This document shows positions 50,257-58,784 of a stretch of DNA of 64,000 nucleotides, one piece after another. This DNA is from Leuctra nigra (Eukaryota > Arthropoda > Insecta > Plecoptera > Leuctridae). Below the pieces are notes generated by a model. That model searched no databases. It had not been told where the DNA came from and worked only from the letters and a program-made list of their open reading frames with translations. Both the position numbers and the translations under genes were made by a program. Each line of letters begins with the position of its first letter. Position 1 is the first letter of the stretch. The DNA is taken from assembly GCA_934045905.1 (NCBI GenBank), contig OW203766.1, positions 19,896,309-19,960,308 on the forward strand. Direction: 5' to 3'.

Positions 50257-50431
50257 GACGATCTGGTGTCCCGACTGACCAAGGAGCGGAATGACCAACT
50301 GACCAGCCTGTCCTCGCAACTGATCCTGTTCGAGTCCCGGCTGTGTCGCAAGCAGAAGGACATCGGCATCCTGCTCACTCAGAGGGAGAACATCATCCTG
50401 CGCCAGCAGCATGCCATTCGCGTCCTGCAGG
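50257..50431 (+). CDS. Gene 2, exon 2: coiled coil
   Basis: It encodes 58 residues plus one base of a split glycine codon, from D-D-L-V-S-R-L-T-K-E to H-A-I-R-V-L-Q. The Leu/Ile spacing and Glu/Gln/Arg/Lys content indicate a coiled coil. L-C-R-K-Q-K-D-I followed by R-E-N-I-I-L-R-Q-Q aligns with L-R-R-E-Q-R-H-I and K-D-S-I-I-H-A-Q in gene 1. Acceptor GTTGCAG (50256) and donor CAGG|GTAGGA (50432) keep the frame. Reading through the donor would add eleven codons before TAA at 50467-50469, giving a truncated isoform if unspliced. Confidence 0.75.
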
Positions 50432-50494
50432 GTAGGACCTTGGAGCAGTTGTCCTCCCTCAAGATATAACTTATAACAGTGACTGGAACCCAAC

Positions 50495-50860
50495 TGAATA
50501 TTGGTTCCGGTTCCGGTTCCGGTACCGGTTCCATTTCAGTTTCATAAGGGTTCCAATCGGTTTCATCAAATTCAGACATTTTTTTTAAATCGACTTTTGG
50601 GAACTTATTCATGCTCAGAATGTCTAATATTAATTTGACTCAATGATCATTTATTTGCAAAAACTGTAAATAGTAGTAAATAATTTCATATTTGAAAGGC
50701 ACTGTTGTAAAAATTCAATGAATTAATTATTTAAAGAACCCTTATGGAACCGTTATGGAACCCAAAAAATATTTAATGAGAATTAGGGTTCCGTTTCCGG
50801 TTCCGGTTCCTATTAAAATAACGGTTCTTTTCGGTTCCGGTACCGGTTCCGGTTTCAGTC
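50495..50860. repeat. (GGTTCC)n-rich repeat pair
   Basis: GGTTCCGGTTCCGGTTCCGG near 50503 and similar runs near 50795 and 50835 flank about 260 bases of AT-rich DNA. CAGTGACTGGAACCC at 50479 resembles a hAT terminus, so this may be a decayed hAT-like MITE with GGTTCC subterminal repeats; the right end is not convincing. Confidence 0.5.
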
Positions 50861-50927
50861 CCCCAAAAACGGTACCTATTCGAAAGAAATCGATTGGCTG
50901 ATAAAGATTTGATGACGAAGTCTATAC

Positions 50928-51122
50928 TTACGCGTCATCTATCTGTATAGTAAGGTGACCTTTGATTTCATTGATAATAACAATGATGGATGGGCAAGGA
51001 ACCTGACCAGCAGCCAATCCGCTTCGTTCAAACCTTTTTATACAGTCACTCGCAGTAGTTTGTTTTACGAGATCATGTAATGGTATCAATATCTCGTAAA
51101 TATGAGTTTTGAAACTTATCAA
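50928..51122 (-). pseudogene. pogo/Tigger-like transposase C-terminal relic (copy 2)
   Basis: A 64-codon frame reads K-T-H-I-Y-E-I-L, then V-K-Q-T-T-A-S-D-C-I-K-R-F and G-L-A-A-G-Q-V-P, ending D-D-A stop. The segment matches the post-catalytic helix region of pogo/Tigger DDE transposases (AW-x-x-V-K-x-x-T-I-x-N-C-F-x-x-x-G-F). The same C-terminus and stop occur at 40375-40505. The catalytic domain is absent. It lies antisense within intron 2 of gene 2. Confidence 0.5.
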
Positions 51123-51388
51123 TGACGGATCACTTTACTCAATGTATCGGGACAGAAACTGTACCAATAAAATGTTGTTTAAGACAATGTGGAAACTTAT
51201 AGCCGTAAGTTTAGCCATTTTTGAGCCTTTACAGAAAATTAGAATTATATTTTAGAAAGCTTTATCAATGTGCAAGCCACTCAACTTTTCTTGCGGCGAT
51301 GCTGAAAATTCTAACTACTCCAAAATAATTCTTATTTTAACTGATTAGATTACGCATGATGCTCAATACTGTCTTACGTCTCTTCCAG

Positions 51389-51909
51389 GTCGCCTGAGCG
51401 ACGCCGGCCTGGACGCCCACCCCGACGCCGACGCCGAGACGAACCTCGACTCTCTGAACGACAGCGACAGCGCCGTCATCATGGAGGACGACCCTCTACC
51501 CTCCTACCGCAGCGTCGTCCGCAGTGTCTCGGACGCCGTCGAGCCCTACAACAAGTACTCCTCGCTGAAACGCTCCAACGGCTTCCTCCGGCGACCGGAA
51601 GTGCTCGAGACGGTGTACTCGGTCGAGGAGGACGGCGACGACGACCCTGGAGGTGGACGACTACATGGGATCTACGGGAGCTTCGAGAGGTTGAGCGAGC
51701 AGCCCAAGTCGGAGGAACCGCCAGTGACGACGTATAATCGAGTGATGAGCAACCACAGGAATGTGACGAAACCGAAGGATGTGAAATATAAACGGATTAA
51801 TAAAGCGAAGTCGAAGTCGTTGGAGGAGCTGAGGGGGAGGCTGAGGAATTGGGTGGATAAGGGGAATAAGTTGGCGATTGGGTTGTCGTTGGATCAGTCG
51901 TATGCTTGA
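51389..51909 (+). CDS. Gene 2, terminal exon: acidic region and conserved C-terminal block
   Basis: The exon completes the glycine codon and adds 172 residues before TGA 51907-51909, for about 270 residues in all. After an acidic Asp-rich stretch (D-A-H-P-D-A-D-A-E) comes N-D-S-D-S-A, matching D-D-S-D-S-Q in gene 1. A polar linker follows with P-L-P-S-Y-R-S-V-V-R-S-V and G-I-Y-G-S-F-E-R-L. The C-terminus has N-H-R-N-V-T-K-P-K-D-V-K-Y-K-R (residues 219-233), near-identical to gene 1, then a basic helix-like tail L-E-E-L-R-G-R-L-R-N-W-V. The triple Y-R-L-A-N motif of gene 1 is absent. Function unknown; family unnamed by me. Confidence 0.8.
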
Positions 51910-52292
51910 GTAGATGATGGAAATGCGTGATTTAAGATTATGATATTTTGTGAGCGTTTCGTAGTATTTGTAATATTTACAATAATATGTAATTTTAATT
52001 ACGGAATATTACGTCAATCACGTAATTTTATAAAACTAAGACAACATTCCATATAATATTATAATTTTGTAATGAAATACTACTTAACATTACTTTACTA
52101 AATTCACAAAAATGTTGAAATTACTCAAAAATATTTAGGGACAGTTTTTCTTCAATAATCTGTTAAATTTTAAACAGTTGATTAGGACTAAATTGCCATG
52201 GCAACATCCAATGGCATTTCTGGAATTAACGTTTAAAATTAACTATACTAGTTTTAGCAGAGCATTGAAATACCGGCCCTAAATATATTTCG
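51910..52292 (+). other. Probable 3' UTR of gene 2
   Basis: AT-rich sequence after the stop, with no AATAAA signal evident near it. Confidence 0.35.
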
Positions 52293-52520
52293 CTAAATCA
52301 CGCCGTTCTGAATAAGAAACATACACAAACTGATCGAGCAATTGTTCAAGAGCGAATTGCAACCGAAAGTTATGAATTTCGTCCACTGACTGATCCGGAT
52401 GAGATGCAGAAGAAGTGTTTTGGTCCACTGACTGATCCGGATGAGATGCAGAAGAAGTGTTTTGTGTGGAAGCAAGTTCAAGACTCGATTGTCGCCAAGT
52501 GTTGCCAAATTATTTCATAA
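52293..52520 (+). pseudogene. Coding-like frame without start codon, with an in-frame duplication
   Basis: 75 codons end at TAA 52518-52520. The first ATG is deep inside. The composition is strongly protein-like: R-A-I-V-Q-E-R-I-A-T-E-S-Y-E-F-R, then P-L-T-D-P-D-E-M-Q-K-K-C-F twice, then V-W-K-Q-V-Q-D-S-I-V-A-K-C-C. The repeat is a perfect 42-bp tandem duplication (52381-52422 and 52423-52464) that preserves frame. No good acceptor lies just upstream in frame. It could be a terminal exon, a retrocopy fragment or a transposon relic. Family not recognised. Confidence 0.35.
52381..52464. repeat. Perfect 2 x 42-bp tandem duplication
   Basis: GTCCACTGACTGATCCGGAT through AAGTGTTTTG occurs twice without a mismatch and without spacer. 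Confidence 0.95.
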
Positions 52521-53980
52521 GAATGTTCCTCCTTTTTAGTGTCTGGTTTGTAAAACCATTCCGTGATTCTTAATACTTAGATTAATATACTCAATTGTAA
52601 ACTGTGTAATTAGTAATTTGATTACTAATTAGTATGTTTTTGAAAATACTATGTTTTCAAGTTCCTTTAGCAAGGGTTTACTTAGCAGTATTGACTATTG
52701 ATCAATTTCTTGCCACAGAAAAACGCATATGTTTAATTAATAGAATGTTTACCTATGAAGGCAAGTAGTGACTTACTAATTAATAGGAAATTACTTACTA
52801 TTCAGTCAAATATCTGGTGACTTAATTAATCAATTAACTGAGATAGCATGAGACATGATGGTCTGGCTATTTGGTGAAATTCTTGTATACTTTTCTAACA
52901 GAGGCTGCATAAAAAAGTGCATATGATGCATTTTTGAACTGTTCTATGAAGAGTCATCATACGTAAAATTTAATAAAATTTTAAAACATAAAATGATAAA
53001 TTATGACGTATATTTATGAATTAATAAATTTAATTGATGAATGATAAATGATAAATGTATAATATTAAAACGAAATACAAATTATCATCTACAGCATTTA
53101 CCTACTCAATTTGCTTGGATTTTTTTTATAAATATTTAAAAATTTATACAGTTTTAAAATGCAACAGGTGTGCTGAATTTAATACAAAACATAATACATG
53201 AATGTTTTCAATTTTAAATGTAAGTTTACAGATGTATTTGAAGTCTTTTGCACTCGAATGTGGCCTCACTTTTCAATAGTTACTGTCCAGAAGAAGAAGC
53301 CAGACTCTTAGCGCCGCATGTTATAATTAAATCAAAAGTAACGCAAATGACAACGCATTAGTATTTTACAAGTTGCAGGATTCAATGTATTGATATGTAC
53401 AGTTTATCGCATTAATAAATACAAGATAAATAATGTGTATTTGTTTTAAACTCGATCTGTATTCTTTCACAAGACATTCTTTGGTCCTAACTGGAATAGA
53501 TTTATTTTGGTTGCTAACAATTCGCAATTAGCGTTTTACAATTTCTAAAATTAAAAATGTTAAAATAAAATAAAAGCATGCTTCATTCTATTTTCTTTTT
53601 AAACTGATATTAAAACAAATATTTATTTTAGAGTCTTGACCATGTTTCTGGTGGTCACTGATAAAACAAAGAACCGGGAGTATCGGACGGCATGGCTCAC
53701 AACCATTACTACAATGGTGCGCTCTCATCAGGAAACCTGGTTGTTATCCCCTATGTATGTAGCCGACTCGTTATGTTGTGATAATAGCCAGTTTTGCAAA
53801 TCATTCTAGGCAACTTATTCTAGTCTGCGTAAGACTGGCAGTCGCTTTAGGGTTGAAGTTTTATCACAACATAATGTGTTGACTATAGACTACTAGAATA
53901 TACAACTATGTGGTAGAAACGCAGATGGATCTGAACAGATAAAAGTGTTAATACCAAGAACACTTGTGTTTAATTCTCCA
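52521..53980. other. Intergenic DNA between genes 2 and 3
   Basis: AT-rich. A patch near 53670-53700 (GAACCGGGAGTATCGG, then GCATGGCTC) resembles one near 56768-56794 (GAACCGGGAGTACG, then GCATGGCTC), perhaps a short repeat. No gene recognised. Confidence 0.4.
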
Positions 53981-53986
53981 TTTATT
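53981..53986 (-). promoter_or_regulatory. Candidate poly(A) signal of gene 3
   Basis: AATAAA on the minus strand, about 80 bases after the gene 3 stop codon. It is the first canonical signal downstream of the stop. Confidence 0.45.
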
Positions 53987-54066
53987 ATATGACTGGTACA
54001 TTTTCATTAAAAATATATAAAAATAATAATAATCTTGAAAACAGGAATGTAACTTTAAAAAATAGT

Positions 54067-55020
54067 TCAGGAGTCATTAAGAATGTAAGTAAAACGTTCT
54101 GAATCTGAAGATTCCCTCATAAGACATTTGAAGTCCAAATTTCTCAATATTGCTTTCCTACACTTCCTTCTCAAGAAAAATTTCGCTTCTTTAGAGATAC
54201 GTTCCACCTTCAATATTGTCATTCGATCTGACTTTTCATAGATCTTTCTAGCCAAAGTGACTGAGACAATCAGGTATGAGCACGACAGATGCAAACTTCT
54301 CAAATGCTCTACTCTTTCATTGGAAAACAGTTGCAGAAGCAAAGCGTGAAGTCTGGCGGTCTCAATTGCAGGTTCAACAGCATCATCTGTCATCGCATTA
54401 TAGTCATCCAACATTTCCAATGAGAAAGAAGTCAACATTGGAGCATTCGACAAACAGTGATGAGCTAGAACTATACCCTGATCCCCGAAAACCCAGTTCA
54501 CAATGTCAAGATGTTCGAGCTTCGGAAATAACATTTCATGTGTCAAAGTCAATCTGTCTACTTGTTCTTCCAAATCCAAATCCAAGACTATCTTAAACTG
54601 TTTCAAATTTTTACAACTTAGAGATAAATATTGCACAGCATCTAATATGTTGTCCACTTCACAAAGCAGGATTTCAAGCTCCGTTAAGTAGATACCTTTA
54701 GAAGAAAAGAACTTTCTGCATGGCTCTTCGCTAATATCGAAATTAATCAGAGCTAATTTCCTCAGCTTTTGCTGGCTTGTAGAAAGAATCTCGAAGAGGT
54801 CTGCGATTGGTCCTTGGATGTCCGAGTGGGAGATGTGAAGGTCCACGAGATGGGGACAGTGATTCATGGCTTGCTTTATGTTTTCCGGTGAAATGTTCAC
54901 TAGGCTTAATGTCTTGAGCTTCAGGTTGACGCCTGTCGGTACGGAGAGGAAAATGTCGGCGTCGTACGTCAGGTCTGGGGCGTATTCCAGGTCCCCGCCG
55001 AAGTTGACTGATACATTTGT
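54067..55020 (-). CDS. Gene 3, terminal exon: leucine-rich repeats
   Basis: Minus-strand exon from acceptor TCTGTTCCAG (intron side, 55021 onward) to TGA at 54069-54067, 317 codons, phase 0. It contains serial LRR-like units of the C-x-x-L-x-x-L-x-L type: L-K-T-L-S-L-V-N-I, C-P-H-L-V-D-L-H-I, L-R-K-L-A-L-I-N-F, L-T-E-L-E-I-L-L, C-K-N-L-K-Q-F-K-I, F-P-K-L-E-H-L-D-I, M-L-T-S-F-S-L-E-M and L-R-S-L-H-L-S-C. The tail is basic (F-F-L-R-R-K-C-R-K), then acidic. Cysteine-type LRRs of this kind are usual in substrate-recognition subunits of ubiquitin ligases; here that is inference. Confidence 0.8.
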   Translation of the reverse strand, partial: TNVSVNFGGDLEYAPDLTYDADIFLSVPTGVNLKLKTLSLVNISPENIKQAMNHCPHLVDLHISHSDIQGPIADLFEILSTSQQKLRKLALINFDISEEPCRKFFSSKGIYLTELEILLCEVDNILDAVQYLSLSCKNLKQFKIVLDLDLEEQVDRLTLTHEMLFPKLEHLDIVNWVFGDQGIVLAHHCLSNAPMLTSFSLEMLDDYNAMTDDAVEPAIETARLHALLLQLFSNERVEHLRSLHLSCSYLIVSVTLARKIYEKSDRMTILKVERISKEAKFFLRRKCRKAILRNLDFKCLMRESSDSERFTYILNDS

Positions 55021-55604
55021 CTGGAACAGAAATACATCATTTCATGAACAATATCTCAATCAAATCGCGGAATATTGTAAATGAACGAATGCACGAAATG
55101 CGGAACGTTGGTATCTAGTGTTATACCGAAATTCGCTATTTGTTCTATTGTTCACTTCCAATAACAAAAATCCGTTATATTATGTAGGTATTTAAGAACC
55201 AAAGCGCGGGAATTGGTGACATGTTTATATTCATAGCTGGCGTGATAGATTAATTGTTCTTTAAAAGAACGCTATATGTACCCACCCCTTGTAGTATAGA
55301 AGGTTGAAATGAAGGTAATACCATTGATAGGTATCGGTACTCGTAGTTAGTTTTCATGCAGATCTTATTTTCCTTCAATGTAGGTACCTACTAGTCTCTA
55401 AGTTATTTAGTAGGTAGCCCAACTAAAATTGATCGGTGAACAAAGTTTTATAACAATCAATGCTTGTTATTCTGATTGAAATGAGGGGTTCCATACTAGA
55501 GTGACACAATGAGATCGCTTGGACTGACTTCTGATAGAGCGATCTAACATTTTTCAGACAATCAGATTTGTTGAGCGATCAATTTTTACTGTAGTTTTAC
55601 GTAC
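55021..55604. other. Gene 3 intron, 584 bp
   Basis: Phase-0 intron on the minus strand, donor ACG|GTACGT, acceptor TTCTGTTCCAG. AT-rich, no insert recognised. Confidence 0.7.
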
Positions 55605-56189
55605 CGTTTTCGGAAGAGGTTCACCAAGTAACATCTTCCGCAATTTAGTACAAGACCTTAACACTTCATAAATGTCAGATTTCGTTTTTCTTGGGAGAGT
55701 GACCACCTCCAAATTGACACAATAATTGCAAATAAACGGAATTATTTCAAATGGAGCATTCGAAACATCAACTTCCACAATGTTACAGAAGAGCTCGGGA
55801 TGCTGTAACAGCCAGTTCTCAAAATGACGTTTCTTCAAAATACTTGTTACATCTCCCTTCTCTCGCCTTTCATAACCTATCTTCAGTTTTCTTATCTTCA
55901 CTTCCGTGGTCATGAAAGTGCTATAGAGGATGATTTCATGAAACTTCTGTGCTTCCACTTGAATGTGCATAACAGCTTGAAGAAGAGAGTCCCAGATTGG
56001 CGGATGAATGTAGCGAAGAAGATGAGTCTGCATCTCGAGAACTGACTTCATGCATTCAGCGTCAGTGTTGATGTCGTAAGGTGTCTTGATAAATGCAGAG
56101 TTTATTCTCTCACATGAGTTGTTCACAAGCTTGCTTGTTGATTTGAAAGTGAGGTCGTATAGACTGGGAACAGCGTTTCGTGGCGGCAT
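55605..56189 (-). CDS. Gene 3, first exon: N-terminal region of LRR protein
   Basis: 195 codons from ATG 56189-56187 (M-P-P-R-N-A-V-P-S-L-Y-D-L) to donor ACG|GTACGT (intron from 55604). With the second exon the protein is 512 residues. The N-terminal S-L-Y-D-L-T-F-K-S segment resembles the helix opening of F-box or Elongin-BC-box LRR proteins (ZYG11-like), but the diagnostic cysteine is not present, so the class is open. LRR-like units begin in this exon (C-V-N-L-E-V-V-T-L, C-T-K-L-R-K-M-L-L). No signal peptide or membrane segment. The start is the first Met of the frame. Confidence 0.75.
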
Positions 56190-57127
56190 TCTTTGCGAGG
56201 GAAGTATTAGTATAAATAAACTTACGAATTAAAAAGTGGAATTTTCCAGCTAAAATGTCTCAACGACAGAAATGGGAAAAGAAAATCTGTTTTTAATTAT
56301 CAACTTGTTAAGCAATCCAGGAAGGTTAGAATGACGAGAACATGGCACTTAGAGTATTGCAATACACTGTTTTAGTACAAAGTGAATAATTTTCTGGTAT
56401 TCGGGGAATGGGACCGATACCAAAGTAAATAAAAATAAAAAACCTACAGATAGCGTAGGTAAAAATGCAAAGGAACAACTGTTGTGAGAAAAAAGAACTG
56501 CGCCACTGCATTATCATTTATCAACACACGATGTGTACAGAAGTTGGGGGTACATTCTACTACATCATTTGCCTTTTGTTGACAAACTTATTTACTGCGA
56601 ACAAATCAGTAAAGTGTCTCGTACCTTGACGCAAATCCTCACAGTTGTAAATTAAAGATTCCCCCCCATCTTCCACCTTCACCCCCCGGACAATTCATGG
56701 AGAAGTTGTTCTCAATATTATCTTCTTACCTCTATGATATCTATGATATTGTCTGGCGCTACCTATGAACCGGGAGTACGAAGCTGCATGGCTCTCGCGA
56801 TGGCTGAAGCACGAATGTTCAAACAAAGGCTCAAGTCATGATTCTTGTTCTCTGAGTGGAAAGCTATTTATTTCGGATAATGAAAGAGTTCACTTACTTT
56901 TCGATCGGGTAGAACTTAGAAGGTATAATTTAAAACATGCATTATTAAGCCAAGGATCCAGCCTCTACTTTGACAGTTCCTCCCCCCCACAAAAAATATA
57001 AAGCTATTCATTAGCATTTACTTCTCAATAAGAATATAAACATGACATGATTTTAATTGTTTCAATTGGCGTAGGACTTATAGTTTTGTTCTCAAACGAA
57101 TTCCTCAATCATCTCCAAATAATCAAG
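56190..57127. other. Upstream flank of gene 3
   Basis: It should contain the gene 3 promoter (minus strand); no TATA or initiator was convincing. Short plus-strand frames at 56765-57001 and 57047-57232 are not supported, the second lying partly in a foldback arm. Confidence 0.4.
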
Positions 57128-58192
57128 ATCCCAGAAAAAACACTCCGTGTAAAAAAGGCAGCCAAGTCTCTTTACTTTAAAAAAATTCAACACCGAAAAG
57201 GAGTGATATCAAAAAAGGAGCCAAGTCAATGACATTTCCAAATATTTAATCGTATTTTTGAAATAAAAGAATAAACACCGAGAAATACTTTACAAAAGGA
57301 CTTGGCGCATCGTTTTTTTAAAGACATAATTCTATCCTAAAAGTGGAAAGAAATTTACAAGTAGGTACATTTTCCTCTTTCTACTAGATTTAGAATCTAT
57401 GAATCAAGCTACTTTTAGTAATGGCTATTTTATAGTTTTGTCAATGGCGAGAAGAAAGATTTCATGCTGTAATAGATAAGTAATATAAGGATGGAAGAAT
57501 TAAATAACAATTGGAAGTGGGCTCATACATATTCTTGCAGTACTGTTAATATGGTGATATTAGAAGGGTATCTTTTCATAATTTGATCTTAACTGAAGGA
57601 ATTCATGAAACGTTGTCAAATAATTACTAACTATCTATGGAACACTATTATATATTTTTTAAGTATAAAGATATTTTTTTTAATAGAAATACAATGTGAC
57701 TGTGTACTTTGTGAAATGTATTGTTATAAAATGTGGATTAATTGAAATGTATTTCATGATGAGAAGGTATAACGCATGAGACCTAATTATGTTGACCACG
57801 AAACAATATTACGAAGATAACTATTGTGTATTTATAGAAAACATAGACAACAAGTTTCATCGCGTATATATTCAAATAGAAAATATTTTACAGTAGGTAT
57901 GTATAATATGTAATTGAAGGATGTTTCCCTATTATTCTAAAAATTCTTAATGACTGTTGTATATAAATGACTTATGCTTATGAATAGAAAAATGTCTTTA
58001 AAAAAACGATGCGCCAAGTCCTTTTGTAAAGTATTTCTCGGTGTTTATTCTTTTATTTCAAAAATACGATTAAATATTTGGAAATGTCATTGACTTGGCT
58101 CCTTTTTTGATATCACTCCTTTTCGGTGTTGAGTTTTTTTAAAAGTAAAGAGACTTGGCTGCCTTTTTTACATGGAGTGTTTTTTCTGGGAT
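57128..58192. mobile_element. Foldback element, 200-bp arms and about 665-bp interior
   Basis: Arms 57128-57327 and 57992-58192 are near-perfect reverse complements (outer ATCCCAGAAAAAACACTCC, inner GATGCGCCAAGTCC). Within the arm, GAGCCAAGTC, CAGCCAAGTC and GCGCCAAGTC recur. The interior is AT-rich and non-coding. No clear target duplication. A fragment with the same GAGACTTGGCTG...GGAGT pattern lies at 63676-63716. Confidence 0.85.
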
Positions 58193-58773
58193 ATCACTTC
58201 TTTTGTTAGTTTATTCATACAGCTTGTAGCACATGTCCGAGCAGGGACTAATTTCTTTAAAAAAATACGCCTCAACCGATTTGGTTACTATGAAAAGTTG
58301 CGTTTGGTATAAGATGAAAATGATTATCCAAGAAGAATAGCTTAAGTTTCGTTATAATCGATCCAGCCGTTTTCGATACATGACGTCACTTCCGGTTTTG
58401 AAATAGCGGCCGAATTCCGGTATAGGTAATAAGAAAACAATCTAGTTTTATCTAGTTGATACCTTCATGAACGACCATCTGAATTCCTAATCCCTATATT
58501 TCCGTAAAATCGGTCATGCCGTTTGTAATATATGACGTCACTTCCGGTTTCATTTAGTGGTTCCTGCCGCCATTTTCGATACTATTAATTTATTTATTCA
58601 TTTTTCACAATTGATTTTTCAAATAAATAGCAGAATGAATACGCAGGAGCTAGTTCAGTTGCAATCGGTACAGGCGTTTTAGATATATGACGTCACTTCC
58701 GGTTTCAGGAATGGCGGCCGAGAACACTGCTACCTTGAATATATAAATTGTATTGTCTATGTTACAATGTAAG
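58193..58773. repeat. Modular repeat with TGACGTCACTTCCGGTTT cassettes (left part)
   Basis: Three modules of about 150 bp. Each has an AATCGGTCCAGCCGTTT-like block followed by TGACGTCACTTCCGGTTT (at 58381, 58533 and 58688), most ending in ATGGCGGCCG-like sequence. Two further cassettes lie beyond the foldback element at 61199 and 61320, so the older repeat was split by its insertion. Confidence 0.75.
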
Positions 58774-58784
58774 TTAATTATGTA
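58774..58784. repeat. Left target-site duplication of foldback element
   Basis: TTAATTATGTA directly abuts the GGTCCGTGAAG terminus, and its exact copy lies at 61140-61150. Confidence 0.85.

Larger units (their letters stand above)
50432..51388. other. Gene 2 intron 2, 957 bp
   Basis: Phase-1 intron, donor GTAGGA, acceptor TCTCTTCCAG (51388). It carries GGTTCC hexanucleotide repeats and a pogo/Tigger-like relic on the opposite strand, both listed separately. Confidence 0.7.

Noticed and set aside
50176..50493. 105-codon antisense frame over gene 2 exon 2
   Set aside because: Shadow of the sense exon, no splice support.
54276..56045. Plus-strand frames within gene 3 exons
   Set aside because: Antisense shadows; the minus-strand frame shows serial leucine-rich repeats.
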